DNA from: Ancrocorticia sp047501485 | Lineage (GTDB): Bacteria > Actinomycetota > Actinomycetes > Actinomycetales > Actinomycetaceae | Length of the DNA stretch: 64,000 nucleotides | Direction: 5' to 3' | Assembly: GCA_047501485.1 (NCBI GenBank) | Contig: JAZDRN010000003.1 | Location: 183,870-247,869, forward strand | Shown here: one piece after another, positions 16,161-23,973 of the stretch | Layout: every line of letters begins with the position of its first letter | Numbering within the stretch: position 1 is the stretch's first letter | Made by a program: the position numbers and the translations under genes | Notes under the pieces: model-generated | Told to the model about the DNA's origin: nothing | What the model saw: only the letters and a program-made list of their open reading frames with translations | Database searches by the model: none

Positions 16161-16982
16161 CGACGCTGCGATGCGCTGGACGAAGTGGTTGGCCCAGACC
16201 ACAGCGTCCTCGATGGCCGGTATAACGTCGAGACCATCAGTGGCTTCGATGTAAAGCGTGTCCCACTGGGCGCCGGGGGTGATGGCCGGCGGCCACGCCT
16301 GCTGGCGACGATAGTCGAAGAGCCGGATACACGTTGTGGCCACCTGCGCGAGGTCGAGGTCTTCGCCCTTGTCGAGAAGTTGGAGATCGACGAGATCGTG
16401 CGCTCGCTCGCTTCCTGTGCTCGAAACGGCGTGGAGCTTCTGTGCGACCTGGTGGTCAGAGCGCATGACGGCCACGGGCTTCGGTGCTTCGAGTCCGACT
16501 TCGGTGAAGAGTTGGACAAGGCCGGGGGCGAGTTGGTACTCGGGCTCATCGGCGTCACCGATCTCATCATGACCCAGTTCGAACTTCACGGTGTACCACG
16601 GCCGACCCCGGTAGTCGAGCTTCACCTCGAAGGGCTGCATGACGTACGCAGTGGGCACCGCTGGTGGGCGAGGTGGCGACTTCTCGACCAGCCTTCCGGT
16701 AAACCCTGACCATCCGGCGGAAAGGGCCTCCTCGAAGTCGCTGCGGAATCTCGCAAGCGACTGGACTCGCGCGGCGTCGAGGTCTTGGGTGAACCGGGTG
16801 CCGCGCCCGTAGCGCAGCGCCATCGCGCTGCCACCCTTGATCGCCCCTTCGGGGAGCATCTGGCCGACGACGACCAACGCCATCCCGACACGACGCCGCA
16901 GGGCCAGCCCGTCACTGCCCTCCAAGTTACGGATGCGCTGCTCAAGAGAGCGCACACTCGTCGGCATGCCGGTGTAGTTCAC
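16152..16982 (-). CDS. AbiEii-type nucleotidyltransferase toxin
   Basis: The product is 276 residues from a GTG at 16,982 that overlaps the stop of the preceding abiEi gene by four bases (GTGA). The nucleotidyltransferase core is visible as AIKGGSAMALRYGRG followed by TQDLDAAR, the GS and DxD-type motifs of the DUF1814/AbiEii family. Later conserved parts are KFELGHDEIG and QKLHAVSSTGSERAHDLVDL. AbiEii toxins arrest growth, in some cases by modifying tRNA, and give abortive phage resistance. The partner antitoxin is encoded immediately upstream. Confidence 0.85.
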   Translation of the reverse strand: MNYTGMPTSVRSLEQRIRNLEGSDGLALRRRVGMALVVVGQMLPEGAIKGGSAMALRYGRGTRFTQDLDAARVQSLARFRSDFEEALSAGWSGFTGRLVEKSPPRPPAVPTAYVMQPFEVKLDYRGRPWYTVKFELGHDEIGDADEPEYQLAPGLVQLFTEVGLEAPKPVAVMRSDHQVAQKLHAVSSTGSERAHDLVDLQLLDKGEDLDLAQVATTCIRLFDYRRQQAWPPAITPGAQWDTLYIEATDGLDVIPAIEDAVVWANHFVQRIAASID

Positions 16983-17521
16983 GACCGAAACTCTTTCTTC
17001 ACTTGCTGCCACTCGGTCGTGGTCAACAGCCCTTCGCCGCGTGCTTGCTTGGCCGCATCCAGAAGACGCTCGGTCGCAATACGACCTCGACATTCGAGGA
17101 TGGCATCAGCGACGGGCTGAGCCCGCAGCCCCTCGTAGAATGTCGTGCGCGCCTCGTCTCTCACCCGTGTCAGCTCGACGAATGGCGGCAGTTTGGGGCG
17201 GACACGACGACGGATAGCTACTTTGATCCGCCGTGGGTTCACGTCGGCGAGACCGAACAGGGCGAGCGTCGATTCACCATGCAGATACGCCCCGTCACCG
17301 GCCCGCAGGAGCGCCTCGGCGAACTGGTCGTAGGCCGTCGGCGGGATATCCGGCACGCGGTAGAGGCCGTAAGCGACGTTCTCCAGGCCGCCGCGTGCGG
17401 CTAGCTTGGGCAGTTCCACAGCAGGCACGCCGGCCTCGGCAGCCTCCCGAGTCGTGACATACCCGTAGTGGTCGAGTGCGATCTCCCGCACGATCTCCCG
17501 GTACTTCACCTCGGCAGCCAT
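16979..17521 (-). CDS. AbiEi-type antitoxin / transcriptional repressor
   Basis: The product is 180 residues starting MAAEVKYREIVREIALDHYG, with an N-terminal winged helix (TTREAAEAGVPAVELPKLAA) and the AbiEi core YGLYRVPDIPPTAYDQFAEA. Antitoxins of this type repress their own operon and neutralise the nucleotidyltransferase toxin. The start codon overlaps the left arm of a strong palindrome, the expected autoregulatory operator. It forms an operon with the toxin gene (4-base overlap). Confidence 0.85.
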   Translation of the reverse strand: MAAEVKYREIVREIALDHYGYVTTREAAEAGVPAVELPKLAARGGLENVAYGLYRVPDIPPTAYDQFAEALLRAGDGAYLHGESTLALFGLADVNPRRIKVAIRRRVRPKLPPFVELTRVRDEARTTFYEGLRAQPVADAILECRGRIATERLLDAAKQARGEGLLTTTEWQQVKKEFRS

Positions 17522-17556
17522 GTCACAACTATACCAAAAACGGTAGTGTTGTGACA
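17521..17556. promoter_or_regulatory. AbiEi autoregulatory operator
   Basis: Inverted 15-base arms TGTCACAACTATACC (17,521 to 17,535) and GGTAGTGTTGTGACA (17,542 to 17,556) match at 13 of 15 positions with a 6-base loop. They overlap the abiEi start codon. AbiEi proteins are known to bind inverted repeats at this position. Confidence 0.75.
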
Positions 17557-17593
17557 GGCCTGTTTGACTGCTGATGCCGCGCTACCTCGAGTT

Positions 17594-17624
17594 GAGAACG
17601 CTGTTGGGGCGCAAAAGTAGTTGT
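17594..17624 (+). repeat. R element R9 (left half, interrupted)
   Basis: GAACGCTGTTGGGGCGC followed by AAAAGTAGTTG is a perfect left half, but the expected GTCTTGANCGG block does not follow. The missing right half is found at 19,006 to 19,060 on the far side of the IS110 element. A second short left-core copy (CACAAAGTAGTTGG) is at 17,698 to 17,710. Confidence 0.75.
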
Positions 17625-17710
17625 AACTCTGGGTGTGGCTGGTCTGGGACTGGCTGGCAGGGTAGGTACTGGCCGTTCCGTTGTGCGGTAGTGACTCACA
17701 AAGTAGTTGG

Positions 17711-17915
17711 CCCCGCGCGGGTGCCGTGACGCTGACCTGTCCTACCGCGGGATGGCCGGCCGGCACCTGCCCGGCCCACTGCGGTGACCTGATCAGAAGG
17801 TTGTCCACCGATCCTGGTGTGACTCATTACAGCCATGTTCCGAAGTGACCTCTACCCGGACTGGTGCCGGCCGTTCGCGGCCGTGACCCCAGCCCCGTGA
17901 ACAGAGGAAGGAACA
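17711..17915 (+). ncRNA. candidate IS110 bridge RNA region
   Basis: In the IS110 group a non-coding RNA encoded at the left end guides the recombinase to donor and target. Here the left non-coding end has several GC-rich inverted repeats, including CGGCCG-TTCG-CGGCCG (17,868 to 17,883, a UUCG-capped hairpin) and a GCCGGCCGGC region near 17,757. I could not identify guide loops matching the R element by eye, so this rests on position and foldability only. Confidence 0.35.
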
Positions 17916-18994
17916 ATGACCGCGATGTCTATCGTCTCGCACACGCATCCGTTTGTCATTGGCGTCGATACTCACGCCCGTAACCACGTCTACGCCATCA
18001 TCTCCGCCACCACCGGGGAACTGCTGGATACAGGCGAGTTCCCGACTACGAGCGTGGGCATCAACCGCGCCATCGCCTGGGCCGGGCGTCGCACCGGCGG
18101 CGACCTCGCTACCCTCTGGGTGATCGAAGGCGCTGCCACCTACGGAGTAATCCTCGCCGGCTCCCTCGCGAGTCTCGGCTACTCAGTTGCAGAAGCAGCA
18201 CGTATGGACGCGCGCAACCGCACCGGTGTCGGCAAGAGCGACGTGTTAGACGCGCGCAGGATCGCGGCGGCGGTGCTCGGGCTCGAGAACCACCAGCTGC
18301 GCAGACCGCGCCTGCACGAGGGTGTGCGCGCCGCATTGCAATGCTGGTCCCGGCACGGGAATCGATGTCCACCGAACGCACCCGGTCGATTAACGCACTG
18401 ACCGCGTTGTTGCGCGCCCACGACCTCGGCGTCGATGCCCGCAAACCGCTGTCCATCAAGCAGATCAAAGAAGTCTCACGGTCGCGCACCCGTGAAGAAC
18501 CTCTGACGCTGGCGAACCGCCCGAGCCGAGGCGATCCGCCTGGCAGAGCACATCATTAGTCTGGGCACCGACCTCGCAGCGGACATGACCCGGATCACCG
18601 AACTGGTCGAGATCAGCGAGGCCGCCCCACTGCTGGAGGAGACGGGTATCGGGCCGGTCACTGCCGCGGTCTGCCTCACCGCCTGGTCGCACCGCGGCAG
18701 GATCCGCTCCGAGGCCGCCTACACCTCCCTGGCGGGAGTGGACCCGATCCCAGCACATCAGGCAACACTGTCCGCCACCGACTCAACCGCGGCGGCGACC
18801 GACGCCTGAACCATGCTCTCTACATCGCCGCGCTGGTACGGATGACCCATGATCCGGAGACCCGCGCCTACATCGCCAAACGTACCGCTGACGGACGTAC
18901 TACCAGAGAGATCCGACGCTGCGTCAAGCGCTACCTCGCCCGCAGGATCTACCGCATCCTCAACTCAGCGACCCCGCCCCCGGTCGAGACTTGA
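17916..18994 (+). pseudogene. IS110-family transposase (DEDD type), frameshifted
   Basis: The first 140 residues carry the RuvC-like DEDD domain: FVIGVDTHARNHVYAI, VIEGAATYG and GKSDVLDARRIAAA. The frame is lost near 18,335 and again near 18,510 and 18,755. Stitched together, the downstream parts give the transposase_20 domain with its Ser-containing motif (EETGIGPVTAAVCLTAW, EAAYTSLAGVDP) and the C-terminus RCVKRYLARRIYRIL, ending at TGA 18,994. With three shifts it should be inactive unless frameshifting rescues it, which is unlikely. Confidence 0.85.
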
Positions 18995-19005
18995 CAGATA
19001 TAGAA

Positions 19006-19060
19006 GGGTCTGGCTCTTGAACCTGCCATTTCTTGCGGTTCTCACTCTACCTGTCTGGTG
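19006..19060 (+). repeat. R element right half (R11), displaced by the IS110 insertion
   Basis: GGTCTGGCTCTTGAACCTGC, then CATTTCTTGCGGTTCTCACT and CTACC. It matches the right half of R8 and R5 (GTCTTGA.CGG ... TTCTGCGGTTCT) but lacks the AAAAGTAGT core, which is at 17,594 to 17,624. Joining the two recreates one full R element. Confidence 0.75.
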
Positions 19061-19305
19061 TCGTCGGCCTTCGGGTGTCCGTCCACTTGGCCTCGTTCCA
19101 GTAGCACTCTCGCGGGCATCCACGTCAGCAGCTGCTGGGTGCAGGGTACGGCACCTGAACGCGATCCGCAGCACTTTGATGACCGCCTCGCGAGCGAAAC
19201 CTCAACCGCTACAACCGAAGCCCTGCCGAATCGGACCCTCCGAGGCGAAGCTCGAGGGGCGGTGGCTCGCAGCAGAACATACCAACCACGATATCGGTTT
19301 TTATG
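19061..19305. other. region between the R element and the second AbiE system
   Basis: About 245 bases contain no gene I can support. A plus-strand frame reads WVQGTAPERDPQHFDDRLAS and could be a remnant of an unrecognised gene, but no domain is visible. The only structure is the abiE promoter at its right end. Confidence 0.35.
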
Positions 19306-19341
19306 CTTGGATACTCACACAATTAGCGTTATAATCCAAGT
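19306..19341 (+). promoter_or_regulatory. leaderless promoter and inverted repeat for the second abiE operon
   Basis: TTGGAT (19,307 to 19,312), a 17-base spacer and TATAAT (19,330 to 19,335) form a near-consensus promoter whose -10 ends 6 bases before the ATG at 19,342, so the mRNA should start at or next to the A of ATG. The arms CTTGGAT (19,306) and ATCCAAG (19,334 to 19,340) flank it, placing a repressor dyad across both promoter boxes. Confidence 0.75.
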
Positions 19342-20496
19342 ATGAAATCACGCGAGGCGCTCAAGGTTCTGGCGGAGGTGTCCGAGTCTCAGTGGGGGAT
19401 GATCACCTCAGCCCAGGCCAACACGCGCGGCGTGAGTCACATGAACCTCACACGACTGACCAAGTCTGGCGATCTGATCCGCCTGTCCCACGGGGTCTAC
19501 AAAGATGCCGGGGCACCAGGCAGTGAATACGATGAGCTGCGCTCGGCATGGCTGGCATCAGATCCGACGCGTCTCGCATGGGACAGGCTCAAAGAGAAGC
19601 CTGGCAACGTCATCGTCTCCGGCGAATCCGCCGCCATGCTGCACGGTATTGGGGATCTCCGCGGCATGCGCAGCGAGTTCACAACTCCCTCCCGGAAGCA
19701 GACTCAGCGTGCCGACGTGCACTATCGGACACGAATCCTGACAAGTGACGACGTCGTCGTCCGGGAAGGTCTACCGGTGACCACCCTGGAGCGCACGATT
19801 GCCGATCTCGTTGAACAGCGCACACAGCTCGACCATGTGGGTAATGCCCTTCGGGACGCCGCGCGGAGTTCGCGGCTCGACACCGACCGACTGGCAGAGC
19901 TGCTCGGTCCGCTCGCGGAGCGCAACGGCCATCTGAAGGGCGACGGTAACGCGCTCCTCGACGAGCTGCTTGAATCCGCGCATATCGATCTGGAGAGCCT
20001 TTCGAAGCAGATCGTCAGGATACCCGAACTCAGTGCCCTGGTAGCCCGGGAATACCTGACAAGGCTCGATACTTCCGAGCTCATCGATAGTCCTGCGGTG
20101 CGATCGGTGCTCGAGGCCCAAACAAAGCAATACGCTAAGATCGCCGAGTCGCTGAGTGAGGTTGTGATGCCTGTTCTGCCTGTGCTCGACAAGCTCACGG
20201 CGTCAATGTCCGCTGCAACTGCTGTGTTCGACTCACCAAAGATGCGCTCCATACTCGAGGCTCAGAAGAAGCAGCTTGCCACAATCTCGAAGGCACTGAG
20301 CGAGCTCGTTGTACCACAGAAGACCGTCCCGGAGGGTATCCGGAAGGCGAGCTCGAACCCCAGTTCCGCAGGTGCAGCGCTGAGTGTCGACAACACGCGG
20401 AGGCTGAGTGAAGCAATCAACGTGGTGGACTGGGCATCGCTGACTCAACATGTGAAGCAGATCAAAGCTGCCGACCTCGACAAGGATGAGTCGTGA
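19342..20496 (+). CDS. AbiEi-type antitoxin with a long C-terminal extension
   Basis: The product is 384 residues. The first 180 follow the AbiEi plan: a winged helix (WGMITSAQANTRGVSHMNLT), the core LIRLSHGVYKDAGAPGSEYD and VTTLERTIADLVEQ. Residues after about 190 form a largely helical extension with repeated EAQ-KQ-AKI/ATI-SLSEVV segments (VRSVLEAQTKQYAKIAESLS, then MRSILEAQKKQLATISKALS), which look like an internal duplication. The first AbiEi in this window lacks it. It is translated from a probably leaderless mRNA and overlaps the toxin gene by 4 bases. Confidence 0.8.
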   Translation: MKSREALKVLAEVSESQWGMITSAQANTRGVSHMNLTRLTKSGDLIRLSHGVYKDAGAPGSEYDELRSAWLASDPTRLAWDRLKEKPGNVIVSGESAAMLHGIGDLRGMRSEFTTPSRKQTQRADVHYRTRILTSDDVVVREGLPVTTLERTIADLVEQRTQLDHVGNALRDAARSSRLDTDRLAELLGPLAERNGHLKGDGNALLDELLESAHIDLESLSKQIVRIPELSALVAREYLTRLDTSELIDSPAVRSVLEAQTKQYAKIAESLSEVVMPVLPVLDKLTASMSAATAVFDSPKMRSILEAQKKQLATISKALSELVVPQKTVPEGIRKASSNPSSAGAALSVDNTRRLSEAINVVDWASLTQHVKQIKAADLDKDES

Positions 20497-21398
20497 CTGA
20501 CGAGCGCTACAAGTCGGCAGCCGGCGTTGAAGCGGCGATCCGGGAATCAGCACGAAAGGCCTCCGCCGCCGATCCGTCGATTTCCATCGGAGATCGGATC
20601 ACGCAGGAGCACTTCAACCGCTTTCTCAGCCGGATCTTCTCCGATGCCGCCGACTCTGGGTGGCTACTCAAAGGCGGCACTGGTGTGCTCGCGCGGGTCG
20701 GATCAGCTAGGACTACGAGAGATGTGGACCTGTTCCGTAGAGACCAGTCACTCAAAGGCGCGCTGAACGATCTCAGGAGGCTCGCAGCGATCGATCTCGG
20801 CGATTTCTTCCGGTTCGAATATAGAGGGCACGAGAGTTCCGTCGGTGGTCAGCAGACCTACTCCGAGGGTTACCGTGTCAGCTTTGATGTCTACATCGGT
20901 GCGAATAAACGCGGCTCCCTCAACGTTGACCTGGTCATTAACGTCGTCACCACCGACGAGCCGACCGTGAAGCCGCCTGAGAACAAACTCGACATCCCGA
21001 AGCTGCCCAGCTACGACTTCCACTTGTATCCCGTTGTCGACCAGATAGCCGACAAGGTGTGCGCGACGCTCACAAAGTACCGTGGTAAACCTTCGAGCCG
21101 TGAATGGGATCTCGTCGATCTCGTCGTGCTGGCCACGGCCGAAGATGTGAGCGCAGACAAGCTATATCGGGCCCTCATCGCGGAGGCGCGGGTTCGCAGC
21201 CTCACGCTGCCAGATCGGTTCTCCGTGCCAGCGTCTTGGGGACGTCGTTATGCGAGGGACGCTAGACTTGTACCCGCCTGTGCCCCATATCAGACCGTTG
21301 AGCTCGCCATGACGCTGATGGCCGCGTTCATTGACCGGGTCCTCCGAAACGAGGTTGTGGGAAAGACTTGGAATCACTCTCAACGCGACTGGGACTGA
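20493..21398 (+). CDS. AbiEii-type nucleotidyltransferase toxin
   Basis: The product is 301 residues from a GTG overlapping the antitoxin stop by four bases. The nucleotidyltransferase motifs are GWLLKGGTGVLARVG and TTRDVDLFRRDQ, and the C-terminal part has DQIADKVCATLTKYRGKPSS followed by WDLVDLVVLA, which resembles the closing motif of AbiEii/DUF1814. It belongs to a different subgroup from the toxin at 16,152 (little similarity beyond the motifs). The probable role is growth arrest on phage infection or loss of the antitoxin. Confidence 0.85.
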   Translation: MTDERYKSAAGVEAAIRESARKASAADPSISIGDRITQEHFNRFLSRIFSDAADSGWLLKGGTGVLARVGSARTTRDVDLFRRDQSLKGALNDLRRLAAIDLGDFFRFEYRGHESSVGGQQTYSEGYRVSFDVYIGANKRGSLNVDLVINVVTTDEPTVKPPENKLDIPKLPSYDFHLYPVVDQIADKVCATLTKYRGKPSSREWDLVDLVVLATAEDVSADKLYRALIAEARVRSLTLPDRFSVPASWGRRYARDARLVPACAPYQTVELAMTLMAAFIDRVLRNEVVGKTWNHSQRDWD

Positions 21399-21573
21399 CT
21401 CCGTTGTAACTCGGTCGTGCTCAGCGCTCCTTCGCTACTTGCCGGCTTGGTGGCGTTCAGCAAGCGCGCCGACGACGGCATTCGAGAAGGGGCACCGGCG
21501 ACCCGCTTCCTCTCGCCCCGTTGACGATGTATCACACGGCGAAGCGAACCCTTCACGCTGCCACCCGGCGCTC

Positions 21574-22470
21574 CTACCCCTTGTTCGCCACCCGGCGCTC
21601 CTCTTCCCGGCGCTCTTCTCGCCTCCGTTCGAGGACACCCCAAACACGTAGCGCAAACCCGGCGCCCCAGCTGCCGATGGCTACATAGGGTAACCAGGTG
21701 TAATTCTCGCGGAACCTATCGGCCAGCTCGGGGCGCTCTTGCAGCCATCCGTCTACCAGCACTCCCACCTGGTCTCCGGTGGAGAGCTCACTCTCGGGCG
21801 GGCAGCCGACCTCGAATGGATCTCGGCCTTCCGCGCTCATCTGACATTGATTGTTCTCGACCGAGACGACTTCAGCACGTACCTCGTCGGCAGTCCACAG
21901 TGTTGTCATCGTCGAGAAGAGTGCGCAGCCGAAAACGGTGCCGAAGGCGGGGATTATCGCTATGAGTGCCCGTGCCGTGAAGTAATTCGAGCCACCGAGC
22001 ATGAACCGAGCCACGACGACGAACAGCAATGACACCGCGATGGTCAGCGCTGAGTTCACGTTCCACAACCAGGACAGCACGACGATGGACACAACCAGGT
22101 ACAGGGCCCACCCTACGAATGCCCAGATCCACTGGGTCCGAGAGAAGATTCGAGCCTCATCCTCGGTCAGCGGTTCGGCACTCGAAACGAAAGATGACTC
22201 GTCTCCCACCGTTCGGATGGGTTTGGGCGCGGTCCGCAGGTCGCGCGGGGGCGGCATCGGGCCACGATCGATCGGAGTCTGGTTCTGTGTGCGGCCCGCG
22301 GGCGACGCGCCGAGGTTCTGATCCTCGCGCGACGGGCGCGACGATTCGTCCGCCGGGCTCTCCAGCGAGTTTCCACGTGGCTCCGCGCCAGGGGACACGT
22401 GAGATTCTGACGCGGGGTCATGTTCTCCGGATCCCTGCGGGAGCCGCGGATCTTGATCGGATGGGTTCAT
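21574..22470 (-). CDS. uncharacterised membrane protein with disordered N-terminus
   Basis: The product is 298 residues from the ATG at 22,470, which follows AGGAGG by 5 bases (an upstream ATG at 22,494 lacks such a site). Residues 1 to about 105 are rich in Pro, Ser, Glu and Asp and look disordered. Four hydrophobic segments follow, with WIWAFVGWALYLVVSIVVLS as the first, and a short soluble domain with paired cysteines (NNQCQM, VGCPPE) lies between the third and fourth, probably extracytoplasmic. The C-terminus is a charged Arg/Glu tail. I do not recognise a family. Confidence 0.65.
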   Translation of the reverse strand: MNPSDQDPRLPQGSGEHDPASESHVSPGAEPRGNSLESPADESSRPSREDQNLGASPAGRTQNQTPIDRGPMPPPRDLRTAPKPIRTVGDESSFVSSAEPLTEDEARIFSRTQWIWAFVGWALYLVVSIVVLSWLWNVNSALTIAVSLLFVVVARFMLGGSNYFTARALIAIIPAFGTVFGCALFSTMTTLWTADEVRAEVVSVENNQCQMSAEGRDPFEVGCPPESELSTGDQVGVLVDGWLQERPELADRFRENYTWLPYVAIGSWGAGFALRVWGVLERRREERREEERRVANKG

Positions 22471-22568
22471 GATTGCCTCCTGTTTGTGAGGCATATTACA
22501 GACGTTTGATTTTCATGACCCGGTTTTCCCGCCGTGTTACCGGCTCATCCGGCCCGCCCTCGCGCGTC

Positions 22569-23753
22569 CTAGATCCCCAGTTCCTGCTTCTTCGCCGAGG
22601 TCAACGGTGGTACCTCCCCGTTTTCGGGGCCGCCCGCGAATGGATCGCGGGAGTCCACGAAGACCGCTCCGGTCACCATCCCAGATAGTGAGCGGTGTGT
22701 CCGGGAATCCGGTACGAAGATCAGTGACAGCAGCACGATGAGGAGTGAGGCCAGACTGACGATTCCCGCCCACCACCATTCGTCCGGAAGGAGGGTCGAG
22801 GCGACCCATGGGCCGACCACCACGAGCGACCGGGCCACCCGCAGGAACACGTTTCCGTCGGTCAGCATGCTCCGATCGGGGGACAGCCATTTCGGAGTCA
22901 GCCAGACGATCTTCTGACCAGCGGATGCGCCCCTTCCGCCGAGAGCTGGAATCACGAACACCAGCCCCAGCGCGGCCACAATGGAAGCGATGTCCTCCCA
23001 GCGCGTCGTCGTCTGCGGCAACTCTCCGGAGGCCACCCAGCGCGCAATGCGCAGGGCGATGGACACGCTCGCCTGGACCACCCCGAACAGTACCGCGTCC
23101 AAGAGCATCCCGATCCAGCGTCGCCCTGCGGTCACCGGCCGCGGTGCCAGACGCTTGGCCGAAAGCGCCTTGCCGCTCGGCATCCACCACAGCAGAGCCG
23201 GGGCCAGAATCGCGCCCAACAACGCTCCGAGCGTATTGGTCATGACGTCGTCGACGTCGGCCACTCGAATCGAACACGGATAGATCCCGAACAAGCCGGT
23301 GTACTGCGAAAACTCGATGAAGATCGACGTCGCCGCGCCCGCCAGCGTGGACAGGACGATTCCACGACCGAAATAGCGCCGCATGATCGCACCGAACGGC
23401 ACGAAGAGCAGCACGTTGAACGCCACTTGAAGCACGGGGAAACTGCGCGCCATCTGTGCCAGGGACATCCCGGCGGTTTCCTCCCGGATGTCCGCGATGA
23501 AGGCGAATGGCTCCAGGTTGTAGCCGACGTTGTGCTCCGCGCACCAGGCAACCCTGTCCGACGGAAGCGGCATGAAGGTGTAGACGAACAGCGCCGTCGT
23601 GTACACGCACACCCCGAGCCACCCGAGCATCCTCCGGAAACTGAACTGGCCGTGACGCCAGTACTGCCAGATGAGGCCCGGAATGAACAGCAGCAAGAAC
23701 ACAACCAGCCCGAGGATGATCGACGTCTGTGCATTCTGGCGCCACAAGCTCAT
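22569..23753 (-). CDS. VanZ-like / RDD membrane protein
   Basis: The product is 394 residues from the ATG at 23,753, with a GAGGGA ribosome site. The N-terminal half is a VanZ domain (NVGYNLEPFAFIADI and IRVADVDDVMTNTLGALLGA), and the C-terminal half opens like an RDD domain (RRWIGMLLDAVLFG). VanZ proteins can lower teicoplanin binding in enterococci; for VanZ-RDD fusions the function is unknown. The gene stands alone between two minus-strand genes and ends about 100 bases before the preceding membrane protein's start. Confidence 0.8.
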   Translation of the reverse strand: MSLWRQNAQTSIILGLVVFLLLFIPGLIWQYWRHGQFSFRRMLGWLGVCVYTTALFVYTFMPLPSDRVAWCAEHNVGYNLEPFAFIADIREETAGMSLAQMARSFPVLQVAFNVLLFVPFGAIMRRYFGRGIVLSTLAGAATSIFIEFSQYTGLFGIYPCSIRVADVDDVMTNTLGALLGAILAPALLWWMPSGKALSAKRLAPRPVTAGRRWIGMLLDAVLFGVVQASVSIALRIARWVASGELPQTTTRWEDIASIVAALGLVFVIPALGGRGASAGQKIVWLTPKWLSPDRSMLTDGNVFLRVARSLVVVGPWVASTLLPDEWWWAGIVSLASLLIVLLSLIFVPDSRTHRSLSGMVTGAVFVDSRDPFAGGPENGEVPPLTSAKKQELGI

Positions 23754-23834
23754 GCTTCCCTCTTCTTCTGAGTCCCGTTGGTGAGCGGCGATTGTCAGGC
23801 CGTCGGAATGCCGTTCGGACGACGACGAACCAGC

Positions 23835-23898
23835 GGTTCCGGCCCGATTCGGTTCCGGCCCGATTCGGTTCCGGCCCGATTCGGTTCCGGCCCGATTT
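23835..23898 (+). repeat. four tandem copies of a 16-bp unit
   Basis: GGTTCCGGCCCGATTC is repeated at 23,835, 23,851, 23,867 and 23,883 (the last ends in T). It lies about 80 bases upstream of the VanZ gene start. The period is not a multiple of three and no reading frame uses it convincingly, so it is non-coding. Confidence 0.9.
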
Positions 23899-23973
23899 GC
23901 CGCGTTCTCCATGTTAGTGAGGGGCGATCGGGGAGAGGAGGGACAGGGGTGTCGCATCCGGGTAGAGCTAACT

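Larger units (their letters stand above)
17698..19008 (+). mobile_element. IS110-family insertion sequence
   Basis: A transposase gene with several frameshifts (17,916 to 18,994) is preceded by about 205 bases of structured non-coding DNA and followed directly by R element sequence. IS110 elements have no inverted terminal repeats, so the exact ends are estimated: the left at the AAAGTAGTTGG copy near 17,700, the right at about 19,008. R element halves on both sides (17,594 and 19,006) show that the target was an R element. Confidence 0.7.

Noticed and set aside
2203..19060. R elements as integron attC sites
   Set aside because: I looked for the attC core pair (RYYYAAC and GTTRRRY) and a conserved foldback at each R. 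Neither is consistent, there is no integron integrase in the window, and many modules carry genes in both directions. An integron-like system remains only an analogy.
2203..19060. R elements as pdif (XerC/XerD) sites
   Set aside because: The roughly 28-bp dif architecture with two 11-bp arms around a 6-bp spacer is not visible, and R is longer with a different core.
2203..19060. R elements as simple rho-independent terminators
   Set aside because: Only some copies can form a hairpin near the AAAAGTAGT core, the pairing is not conserved, and there is no T-run. Conservation is at the sequence level.
22537..23745. 402-codon minus-strand frame overlapping the VanZ gene
   Set aside because: It is a shifted reading of the same strand. 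The VanZ/RDD frame has membrane segments and family motifs, while this one is Arg/Gly-rich without any.
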